A stretch of 64,000 nucleotides of DNA from contig MKTS01000009.1 in NCBI GenBank assembly GCA_001898335.1, positions 186,001 through 250,000 on the forward strand, written 5' to 3'. The notes under the pieces are model-generated. The model was not told the DNA's origin and searched no databases. It saw only the letters and a list, made by a program, of their open reading frames with translations. This stretch comes from Mucilaginibacter sp. 44-25. GTDB lineage: Bacteria > Bacteroidota > Bacteroidia > Sphingobacteriales > Sphingobacteriaceae. Positions within the stretch are counted from its first letter, which is position 1; every line of letters begins with the position of its first letter. Of the stretch, positions 44,526 through 51,449 are shown piece by piece. The position numbers and the translations under genes were made by a program.

Positions 44526-45251
44526 TTACCTTTCCATTTGCCATAGTTTATCTGTCACAATTGCTTTTTCAAAGGCCTGTTTAAACTGATCACAGTTGTT
44601 AAACTTAAGCTGCGGGATTAACCTGCTTTCCAGGGTCAGGCTGAATTGATCATCCTCGAATGGCCAGGGCGTTACAGTAAGTTTACCGCTTTCTTTACGC
44701 ATAAGTTTGTATTGGGTATCATCAGGCCCCTGGCTTACTTCAATAACCCTTTTCTCGGGCTGCACCTCATGCTGTGCAAGCAGTAGTGAAAACGCGTCGC
44801 ACCATTCCATTATGCCATAAGCTTTCTGCACTTCTGCTTCAGTGAGTTTTAACTCTTTACACCATTGCTTTTGTAAATGCTTCTGTTCTTTTATAAAAGC
44901 CTTTACCTGCGGGTTGTCATTTGCTTCTGCCGAGTGCAAAAACTCCATATGGATAGAGGTAAGCAAGGCAATGAACCTGCTTTTAGATAGTGAAAAATGA
45001 TGCAGGCGACGACAATGTTCAGCCTCAAACTTTTTCATAGCAAAGTTAACAGGCCCACCTTGTTCGGTGAGCAGGTCCTCTGCTTCCAACTCGGTTTGAG
45101 CATCATCATGATCGGCAATCGCAATAAGGGTTTCTGCCCACCGTTCGGGCTGGCCTTTAATACGCCAATGCATAGCCACTTGCGCGGCAAGCAGCCCGTG
45201 CGCGCGTTGTGTTATAATTTCCCAGCCTTTTTCCGTGTAGTTAACGATCAT
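44526..45251 (-). CDS. DUF3891 protein
   Basis: A 241-residue cytosolic protein. The start MIVNYTEKGWEIITQRAHG is the DUF3891 signature, so I used the Met at 45251. It contains AIADHDDAQTELE and several conserved His/Asp residues (EHCRRLHHFSLSKSRF, SIHMEFLH) that could bind metal, like HD-type enzymes, but no catalytic role is established. Convergent with the LytTR gene. Confidence 0.83.
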   Translation of the reverse strand: MIVNYTEKGWEIITQRAHGLLAAQVAMHWRIKGQPERWAETLIAIADHDDAQTELEAEDLLTEQGGPVNFAMKKFEAEHCRRLHHFSLSKSRFIALLTSIHMEFLHSAEANDNPQVKAFIKEQKHLQKQWCKELKLTEAEVQKAYGIMEWCDAFSLLLAQHEVQPEKRVIEVSQGPDDTQYKLMRKESGKLTVTPWPFEDDQFSLTLESRLIPQLKFNNCDQFKQAFEKAIVTDKLWQMER

Positions 45252-45324
45252 TAAAAGTATAATGATCAAAAAAGGAAAATGTTTAATTCAAACCCACCTG
45301 TTATTCGGGTACAGTATAAATACA

Positions 45325-46218
45325 CTATTCTGCCAGCAGCGCCATCCAGGCCTCTGTAACGCGGCCCTGCTCAAGTAGTTGTTTGGCGTAAAGGTGTAAT
45401 TGCAGCTCGCGTGTGCGGCTATCGCCGATGGTGGCATCAAATATTTGCTTGATCTCGTCGCGTTGGATATATTCTTGTATAGCCTCATCGTCAGGCAAAG
45501 CCTCAACATTACCTAACTGGCCAAGGTTATTGCCTGTTAACACGGTTGAGTTTCTTATGGCTGCTGGTATACTATCTACCCCTATGCCGATAGTGCGCAC
45601 AGGCTTTGCTACTTCAAACAGATTACCTGCATTAACACGGCAATACCAATCGGCTCCCAGGCGGGCCACCAGGTCGGTCTTAGTTTGATCGATGCCGGTA
45701 CCGGCATTATTCAATATTTCATCCTTGATGTGGATAACCTTCACTTCGGCAATAATGAGGTTTCCCGCGCCGGGGCCATCGCCTAAGGCTATAATGTCTT
45801 TGATAGCGCACTCTAATTGTACCGGCGATTCGGCAACACGCGGCGGTTTTACCAGGTCTGAGGGTTGTTCCGTTAAACCTGCTTTAACAAATTCATTTAC
45901 TCCCGCGGGGTATTCAACACTGGAGAGCGACACCTGCTGCACCATATCGTAACTAACAATGTTGATGACACATTCTGGTACTTCTTTAATATTTTCCAGC
46001 GTGTGTTTGGTAGTATTGTCCCTTACCCTGCGCGACGCCGAGAAAACACAAATAGGCGGGTTAACACTAAACAGGTTAAAGAAGCTGAACGGACTAAGAT
46101 TTACATTACCCTGTTTATCAATGGTTGATGCCAGGCAAATAGGCCGCGGCGCCACCGCATGGTTAAGATAACTTTGGATCTGGAGCGGGGAAAGATCTTT
46201 TGTCTGGAGGGTTAGCAT
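45325..46218 (-). CDS. Flavin reductase-family protein
   Basis: A 297-residue FMN-binding split-barrel protein. Family markers: APRPICLASTIDKQGNVNLS, the FSFFNLFSVNPPICVFSASR block, and CVINIVSYDMVQQ. Such proteins reduce flavin for oxygenases or act on aromatic catabolites. In Bacteroidetes it is often found next to genes of tyrosine degradation; here it lies 125 bp downstream of the FAH-family gene, so a helper role in that pathway is plausible. Confidence 0.88.
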   Translation of the reverse strand: MLTLQTKDLSPLQIQSYLNHAVAPRPICLASTIDKQGNVNLSPFSFFNLFSVNPPICVFSASRRVRDNTTKHTLENIKEVPECVINIVSYDMVQQVSLSSVEYPAGVNEFVKAGLTEQPSDLVKPPRVAESPVQLECAIKDIIALGDGPGAGNLIIAEVKVIHIKDEILNNAGTGIDQTKTDLVARLGADWYCRVNAGNLFEVAKPVRTIGIGVDSIPAAIRNSTVLTGNNLGQLGNVEALPDDEAIQEYIQRDEIKQIFDATIGDSRTRELQLHLYAKQLLEQGRVTEAWMALLAE

Positions 46219-46235
46219 GGTATTTTATGATCAAA

Positions 46236-46334
46236 CCATGTTATTACCAGCGATAGCGTAGCAATCTTATTAAACCGGCGTTACAGACCTGCTTATGAGA
46301 TTGCCACGTCGATACGCTCCTCGCAATAACATGG
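46236..46334. repeat. REP-like palindrome (CCATGTTATT type)
   Basis: A 99-bp element with outer arms CCATGTTATT and AATAACATGG and inner GCGTAGCAATCTTAT opposite ATGAGATTGCCACGTCG. It is of the same family as 58994-59080, sharing AGCAATCT and GAGATTGCCACGTCG. It lies between two same-strand genes and could form a hairpin in the transcript. Confidence 0.8.
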
Positions 46335-46343
46335 TGATATTTT

Positions 46344-47339
46344 TTACTTCTTCAACTTCAAAATAGAAAACTCGCTATCAGCTTTCTTAATTACGTTACC
46401 TAATACTCCCAAGCCGGTTATTTCCATTTCAACAAGGTCATTTGGCTGCAGCCATTGGGTTTGGTAATTGGCATCGTTTAACAAGCCGGTACCATTAAGC
46501 TCAAGAAAGCATCCTGTACCTACTGTGCCTGAACCAATTACATCGCCCGGCAAAACATCACAGCCATAAGCACACCTTTCAATGATCTCTGCGAAGGTCC
46601 AGTCCATATCCCCCATATTACCCATGCTTACCTGCTTGCCGTTTACGTGGCATTTCATTTCCAGGTTATAATTAGCGCCAACGTGCCCCTCTTTAGCAGG
46701 CACTTTGTATTGTTCCAACTCATCGGGCGTTACCAGCCAGGGTCCTATCACGGTCGAAAAATCTTTTCCCTTTGCGGGGCCAAGGTTCAGCAACATTTCC
46801 TCCATTTGCAGGGTACGTGCGCTCATATCGTTCATGATCATGTAACCGGCTATATAGCTATCGGCCTCTACCGCTGTGATATTGCGGCCTTTTTTATTTA
46901 GCACAACGGCAACTTCCAGCTCAAAGTCAAGCTTCTCGAAATGATCGGGCATACACTCTATTTCACCAGAGCCTTGTATGGCATTGTGGTTGGTGAAATA
47001 GAAAATAGGGTACTGGTCAAACTCGGGTATCATTTCTACCTTACGGTTGCGGCGAGCGGCGGCAACATGCTGCCTAAAGGCGTAGCCGTCGCGGCATGAT
47101 GTTGGGTGCGGAACAGGTGCCATCAGCTCATAAAAAAGTTCTTCCTTAGCCTCAATCTTACCGCTTTTAATATCTTCGTTAACGCGTCTGGCATGTTCCA
47201 TCAATTCATCGCCTCCCCACAAAAATTCGTTCATGTTATCGGGTATCAGCTTATCACACGAGTTAAGGTTGTAAATGTGCCCGTTTACGTAAACGCCAAG
47301 GTGCTCTCTGTCTTCGGTTTTATACGATACTAATTTCAT
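46344..47339 (-). CDS. Fumarylacetoacetate hydrolase-family protein
   Basis: A 331-residue FAH-superfamily enzyme. The metal-binding block is FELEVAVVLNKKGRNI, with GYMIMNDMSARTLQ and CYGCDVLPGDVIGSGTVGTG. In this neighbourhood (HPPD, homogentisate dioxygenase) it most likely splits fumarylacetoacetate to fumarate and acetoacetate, the last step of tyrosine breakdown. No maleylacetoacetate isomerase gene is visible nearby. Start at MKLVSYKTEDREHLG (47339). Confidence 0.9.
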   Translation of the reverse strand: MKLVSYKTEDREHLGVYVNGHIYNLNSCDKLIPDNMNEFLWGGDELMEHARRVNEDIKSGKIEAKEELFYELMAPVPHPTSCRDGYAFRQHVAAARRNRKVEMIPEFDQYPIFYFTNHNAIQGSGEIECMPDHFEKLDFELEVAVVLNKKGRNITAVEADSYIAGYMIMNDMSARTLQMEEMLLNLGPAKGKDFSTVIGPWLVTPDELEQYKVPAKEGHVGANYNLEMKCHVNGKQVSMGNMGDMDWTFAEIIERCAYGCDVLPGDVIGSGTVGTGCFLELNGTGLLNDANYQTQWLQPNDLVEMEITGLGVLGNVIKKADSEFSILKLKK

Positions 47340-47360
47340 AAGGCGGTAATTGGTATGCGC

Positions 47361-47392
47361 CAAAACTAAACATTTTTGCTTTTGTTGAGCAA
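47361..47392 (-). promoter_or_regulatory. Promoter of the FAH-family gene
   Basis: On the minus strand TTG, 21-bp spacer, TAGTTTTG (47368-47361), 22 bp before the ATG. It lies in the divergent region shared with hmgA. Confidence 0.6.
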
Positions 47393-47441
47393 AAAACTAT
47401 GCTTGCATATTAAATAAATTCCACTTAATTTCGTTTATCTT

Positions 47442-47552
47442 ATGATGAGCATCAACAAACAATTCTACTTTTCCCTTGGCCTCACCTCTATGAGCAGGTC
47501 GGCCATGTTCAGGGATGCGGTGCTTGCCAAAATTGTTTTGGCGCAGTTCTAA
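47442..47552 (+). CDS. Possible 36-residue small protein in the divergent FAH/hmgA region
   Basis: ATGATG begins an open frame of 36 codons (MMSINKQFYFSLGL and onward, ending LAKIVLAQF). It lies in the long gap between the FAH-family gene and hmgA, before a heptad repeat. It has a balanced composition and codons like its neighbours but no recognised domain, so it could be a remnant, a leader peptide, or chance. Confidence 0.25.
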   Translation: MMSINKQFYFSLGLTSMSRSAMFRDAVLAKIVLAQF

Positions 47553-47563
47553 CGCCGCTGTTG

Positions 47564-47702
47564 TAAGGTTTTAAAGTCGAAAGGTTGGAATGTTGTTCCG
47601 GCTTTTCTAAAAAAACCATCTCTAATTTCAAATGTTTGATTATTAATTTGTTAGGGTAAAGTTTTTCAACTTTACAACCTTTCACCATTCCAACATTTAA
47701 AC
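47564..47702. repeat. Heptad inverted repeat upstream of hmgA (GTTGGAA word)
   Basis: Left arm 47564-47596: TTTAAAGTCGAAAGGTTGG and AATGTTG. Right arm 47665-47702: CAACTTTACAACC, TTTCACCATTCC, AACATTTAAAC. The two are inverted copies of the same 7-8-nt words, about 70 bp apart. The right arm ends 9 bp before the hmgA ATG. Words match the repeat before the HPPD gene. Confidence 0.75.
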
Positions 47703-47711
47703 TAACCAATT

Positions 47712-48869
47712 ATGCCAATTTATCATACCTTAGGGAGCATCCCGCATAAGCGACATACCCAATTCCGTAAACCCGACGGCAGTTTATACGCCGAAGAACT
47801 GGTTTCAACGGAGGGTTTTTCCAGTTTGTACTCGCTGGTATACCATACTTACCCGCCCACAATTGTTAAAGAGTTGGGCGAACCTTACTCTGTTGAACCT
47901 AAAATTGCCCGCGAGAAACACCTTAAACATACCAGCCTCATCGGTTTTAACATCAAACCGGAAGATGATTACCTGCAAAGCCGTAAACCGGTGCTGGTGA
48001 ACAGCGATCTGCATATATCGCTTGCCGCCCCGCGCAAAAGCATGACGGATTATTTTTATAAGAACAGCCAGGCTGATGAGGTAATATTTATTCATGAGGG
48101 CACCGGAACGTTGAAAACGGGCTTTGGCAAACTGAAATTCGAATATGGCGATTACGTGGTAATACCCCGCGGTACCATTTACCAAATGGAATTTGACAGC
48201 GAGCAGAACCGGCTGTTTATTGTAGAAAGCTTTAGCCCCATACGCACGCCTAAACGCTACCGTAACCAGTATGGCCAGTTGATGGAACACGCGCCCTACT
48301 GCGAACGCGATATTAAACGCCCAACTGATCTGGAAACGCACGACGAGAAAGGCGACTTTAAAATACTGATCAAAAAACAAGGCCTTATCTACCCTTACAT
48401 CTATGGTACACACCCTTTCGATTTTGTGGGATGGGATGGCTTCCATTATCCCTGGGCATTTTCTATACACGATTTTGAGCCGATAACCGGCCGCGTACAC
48501 CAACCACCACCCGTACATCAAACATTTGAGGGGCACAATTTTGTGATCTGCTCTTTTGTACCGCGTAAGTTTGACTATCACCCACTGTCTATACCTGCTC
48601 CTTACAACCACAGCAATGTGGATAGTGATGAGGTGCTTTATTACGTAGATGGCGACTTTATGAGCCGCAAGCATGTGGTAAAAGGTCAAATTACGCTGCA
48701 TCCCGGCGGTATACCACACGGCCCTGCACCGGGCTCGGTTGAAAAATCAATAGGCAAAGAATCTACCGAGGAACTTGCGGTTATGATAGACCCCTTCCGC
48801 CCGCTAATGCTAACGGAGGATGCCGTAAATATTGAAGACGGAGATTATTATAAAAGCTGGATCTCTTAG
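47712..48869 (+). CDS. hmgA: Homogentisate 1,2-dioxygenase
   Basis: A 385-residue non-haem iron dioxygenase that opens the ring of homogentisate to maleylacetoacetate. Segments typical of HmgA: IFIHEGTGTLKTGFGKL, GDYVVIPRGTIYQM, the substrate/iron region DEVLYYVDGDFM, HPGGIPHGPAPG and the end block LAVMIDPFRPLMLT. Somewhat shorter than the human enzyme but normal for Bacteroidetes. It is followed by HPPD, the preceding step in the pathway. Confidence 0.95.
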   Translation: MPIYHTLGSIPHKRHTQFRKPDGSLYAEELVSTEGFSSLYSLVYHTYPPTIVKELGEPYSVEPKIAREKHLKHTSLIGFNIKPEDDYLQSRKPVLVNSDLHISLAAPRKSMTDYFYKNSQADEVIFIHEGTGTLKTGFGKLKFEYGDYVVIPRGTIYQMEFDSEQNRLFIVESFSPIRTPKRYRNQYGQLMEHAPYCERDIKRPTDLETHDEKGDFKILIKKQGLIYPYIYGTHPFDFVGWDGFHYPWAFSIHDFEPITGRVHQPPPVHQTFEGHNFVICSFVPRKFDYHPLSIPAPYNHSNVDSDEVLYYVDGDFMSRKHVVKGQITLHPGGIPHGPAPGSVEKSIGKESTEELAVMIDPFRPLMLTEDAVNIEDGDYYKSWIS

Positions 48870-48870
48870 T

Positions 48871-48962
48871 TGTTGGAAGGTTGAAATGTTATAACGTTTA
48901 AAGGTTACCCTGTGACCGATGCCAGGCAACATTATAACTTTCCAACCTTGAAACCTTTAAAC
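48871..48962. repeat. Heptad inverted repeat between hmgA and hppD (GTTGGAA word)
   Basis: Left arm 48871-48907 (GTTGGAAGGTTGAAATG, TTATAACGTTTAAAGG) and right arm 48927-48962 (AACATTATAACTTTCC, AACCTTGAAACC, TTTAAAC) are inverted; 22 of 27 positions match. It fills almost the whole gap between the two tyrosine genes and ends 13 bp before the HPPD ATG. Confidence 0.8.
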
Positions 48963-48975
48963 ATAAAAAACAAAA

Positions 48976-50100
48976 ATGGAAACACTAACAATAGATAAAA
49001 AAACAACATCAACCGATTTTTTGCCGCTTAACGGTACCGATTACGTTGAGTTTTACGTGGGCAACGCAAAACAGGCTGCGCATTACTATAAAACAGCGTT
49101 CGGTTTTCAGGACCTGGCTTATGCGGGCCCGGAAACCGGCGTGCGCGACCGTGCTTCTTACGTGCTGCAACAAGGTAAGATCCGCATTATGCTAACCACC
49201 CCGCTCCACTCAGATCACCCCATCAGCGAGCATATTAAAAAACACGGCGATGGCGTAAAGGCCCTTGCCCTTTGGGTAGATGATGCTTATGACGCGTTTG
49301 AGCAAACTACCAGCCGTGGCGCAGAAGCTTATTTGCAACCGCAAACCATTAAAGATGAGTTTGGCGAAGTGCGTACCAGCGGCATTAAATTATATGGTGA
49401 AACCGTACACCTGTTTATTGAACGTAAAAATTACAAAGGCGCTTTTCTACCGGGGTACGTAGAGCTTAAAACCAGCTACCACCCTACCGAAACCGGCTTA
49501 TTGTATGTAGACCATTGTGTAGGTAACGTTGGCTGGCATAAAATGAACCAATGGGTTAACTTTTACGAAGACGTAATGGGCTTCCGTAACATCCTTACGT
49601 TTGATGATAAGATGATCTCGACCGAGTATTCTGCATTAATGAGTAAGGTAATGAGCAACGGTAATGGCTACGTTAAATTCCCGATAAACGAGCCGGCCGA
49701 AGGCAAAAAGAAAAGCCAGATAGAAGAATACCTGGAGTTTTACGAGGGCGAAGGTGTACAGCACCTGGCATTGGCCACGCATGATATTGTTAAAACCGTT
49801 ACCGACCTGCAAGGCCGTGGCGTAGAATTTTTAACCGTACCTAACACTTATTACGACGACCTGATAGACCGCGTAGGGCATATTGACGAAGATCTTGAGC
49901 CGCTCAAGAAATTAGGCATACTGGTTGACCGTGATGATGAAGGTTATCTGCTGCAAATATTTACCAAACCGGTTGAGGATAGGCCAACCCTGTTCTTTGA
50001 GATCATCCAGCGAAAAGGCGCTAAATCTTTCGGTGCGGGTAACTTCAAGGCACTGTTCGAGGCTATCGAACGTGAACAGGAAGCACGTGGCAACCTGTAA
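48976..50100 (+). CDS. hppD: 4-hydroxyphenylpyruvate dioxygenase
   Basis: A 374-residue vicinal-oxygen-chelate enzyme turning 4-hydroxyphenylpyruvate into homogentisate. The 2-His-1-Glu iron ligands are in YVDHCVGNV (about residue 178), VQHLALATHD (about 261) and LFFEIIQRKG (about 344). Both VOC domains are present. It follows hmgA across a heptad repeat of 107 bp and is ended by a terminator. Confidence 0.96.
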   Translation: METLTIDKKTTSTDFLPLNGTDYVEFYVGNAKQAAHYYKTAFGFQDLAYAGPETGVRDRASYVLQQGKIRIMLTTPLHSDHPISEHIKKHGDGVKALALWVDDAYDAFEQTTSRGAEAYLQPQTIKDEFGEVRTSGIKLYGETVHLFIERKNYKGAFLPGYVELKTSYHPTETGLLYVDHCVGNVGWHKMNQWVNFYEDVMGFRNILTFDDKMISTEYSALMSKVMSNGNGYVKFPINEPAEGKKKSQIEEYLEFYEGEGVQHLALATHDIVKTVTDLQGRGVEFLTVPNTYYDDLIDRVGHIDEDLEPLKKLGILVDRDDEGYLLQIFTKPVEDRPTLFFEIIQRKGAKSFGAGNFKALFEAIEREQEARGNL

Positions 50101-50125
50101 CAGTAAATCATATGCAAATTAAAAC

Positions 50126-50158
50126 AAAGGCTGGTCACAAAAACCAGCCTTTATTTTT
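50126..50158 (+). terminator. Terminator downstream of hppD
   Basis: Stem AAAGGCTGGT/ACCAGCCTTT with a 7-nt loop, then a T-rich tract, 26 bp after the HPPD stop. Confidence 0.88.
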
Positions 50159-50240
50159 GCTTAATCGCTGTAGTTGTAATAAAGAGCTTTATCTATTAAC
50201 TTAGCTGTAACTAATTATAAACACTATTGTTATCAATGCA

Positions 50241-50738
50241 ATGAGTACAGCAGCATCAGCAAAAAGATTTCAGCTTGTCCCATTCATTATCAGCCTGGGT
50301 ATAACTCTTGGGATAGGTTTTGTGGCATCTGTGTTTACACGGCCCGAAATTGAAGGCTGGTATGCAACCTTAAAAAAACCCACATTTGTGCCACCGAATT
50401 GGGCCTTCCCGGTCGCGTGGACTACCCTCTATATTCTTATCGCCATTTCGGCCTACCTGGTTTGGGCAAAACGCGATAAAAGCCAAACTTATAAAACCGC
50501 TGTGGTGATATACACCTTACAACTGGCCTTTAATTTTGCATGGTCTATAGTGTTCTTTGGCATGCACCAGATATTTGGCGCTTTACTGGTCATTATCGCT
50601 TTACTGGTGCTTATTATACTCAACATCAGTTGGTTCCATCGCTACAGTAAAACCGCGGCATATTTACTTGTACCCTATTTATTATGGGTATCATTCGCTA
50701 CGCTATTAAACCTGAGTATTTTTGTATTTAACAAATAG
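50241..50738 (+). CDS. TspO/MBR-family protein
   Basis: A 165-residue inner-membrane protein with five helices and the TspO pattern: WYATLKKPTFVPPNWAFP, then the Trp-rich helices with NFAWSIVFFGMHQ and ISWFHRYSK. TspO binds porphyrins and affects stress and tetrapyrrole levels in bacteria. Single gene; a small exported protein gene follows by 52 bp. Confidence 0.93.
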   Translation: MSTAASAKRFQLVPFIISLGITLGIGFVASVFTRPEIEGWYATLKKPTFVPPNWAFPVAWTTLYILIAISAYLVWAKRDKSQTYKTAVVIYTLQLAFNFAWSIVFFGMHQIFGALLVIIALLVLIILNISWFHRYSKTAAYLLVPYLLWVSFATLLNLSIFVFNK

Positions 50739-50790
50739 AAAAAGTTTATTTTTATTGCGTTACTCTGCCACTATTTATGTTAACGCAAGT

Positions 50791-51324
50791 ATGAAAAAAC
50801 TGTTATTGATCTGTTTGTTAGTTATTTCGGCCCGCAGTTTTTGCTATGCGGATAAAGTAGCTATTGACCATTTCGTGGTTAAAGAAAACCCTTTTGCTAC
50901 AGACGAGATAGCCTTTGTAGCCGTTGACACGGCCGGCACCATACAGGAAAAAGTTAACGGCATTTTTTCATTTACCATAAATGGGTTCACCGAAACCTTA
51001 ACATTTGATAAAGGCACAGCTTTTTACAGGCATAAAATAGAAAAATCGAGCTTTGTTTACGCCCGCCACCAAAACGACGAAGGAACACACTCCGTACTCT
51101 ATTATGTTTACAGGCACGATAGCAAGCTTTCGCCCGTAAAAATCAGCTGGATATTATTACTGGCTATCCCCATTGTACTTATCCTCATCGGCTACTTATT
51201 TAAAAGGCTTATCATTATTGCCATTATTGCCTTCTGCATTTTCCTGTATTTTAACCATAGTAATGGGTTAAGCATCCCTACGTTTTTCCAGAGTATTATA
51301 GACGGGTTAAAAGGAGCGTTTTAG
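50791..51324 (+). CDS. Exported protein with C-terminal membrane helices
   Basis: A 177-residue protein of unknown function. Signal peptide (LLLICLLVISARSFCYA), a beta-rich extracytoplasmic domain of about 100 residues (DHFVVKENPFATDEIAFV, FTINGFTETLTFDKG), then two adjacent hydrophobic helices (ISWILLLAIPIVLILIGYLF and IIIAIIAFCIFLYF). I used the Met at 50791 because it begins the signal peptide; an earlier TTG-type frame overlaps the end of the TspO gene. The stop is followed within 2 bp by seven GATTAGA repeats. Confidence 0.7.
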   Translation: MKKLLLICLLVISARSFCYADKVAIDHFVVKENPFATDEIAFVAVDTAGTIQEKVNGIFSFTINGFTETLTFDKGTAFYRHKIEKSSFVYARHQNDEGTHSVLYYVYRHDSKLSPVKISWILLLAIPIVLILIGYLFKRLIIIAIIAFCIFLYFNHSNGLSIPTFFQSIIDGLKGAF

Positions 51325-51326
51325 GA

Positions 51327-51375
51327 GATTAGAGATTAGAGATTAGAGATTAGAGATTAGAGATTAGAGATTAGA
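51327..51375. repeat. Seven exact tandem copies of GATTAGA
   Basis: 49 bp of perfect heptamer array, followed by GAGG, just after the stop of the exported-protein gene and 75 bp before the tamL stop. It is the clean form of the word seen in degenerate form at 10.9, 11.4, 19.1 and 38.7 kb. Perfect identity implies recent expansion. Confidence 0.97.
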
Positions 51376-51449
51376 GAGGAATGCTCTATTGCGATCGTTT
51401 GTTTGTTATTCCTTCACTATCTCCGACCACAAACCCCAATTACAAAAAA

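Noticed and set aside
47805..48719. 304-codon open frame on the minus strand
   Set aside because: It lies entirely inside hmgA in antisense, has a biased composition, and lacks any domain. hmgA is certain, so this is a shadow.
51327..51375. CRISPR-like array
   Set aside because: Units are 7 bp with no spacers, and no cas genes are present; it is a simple tandem repeat.
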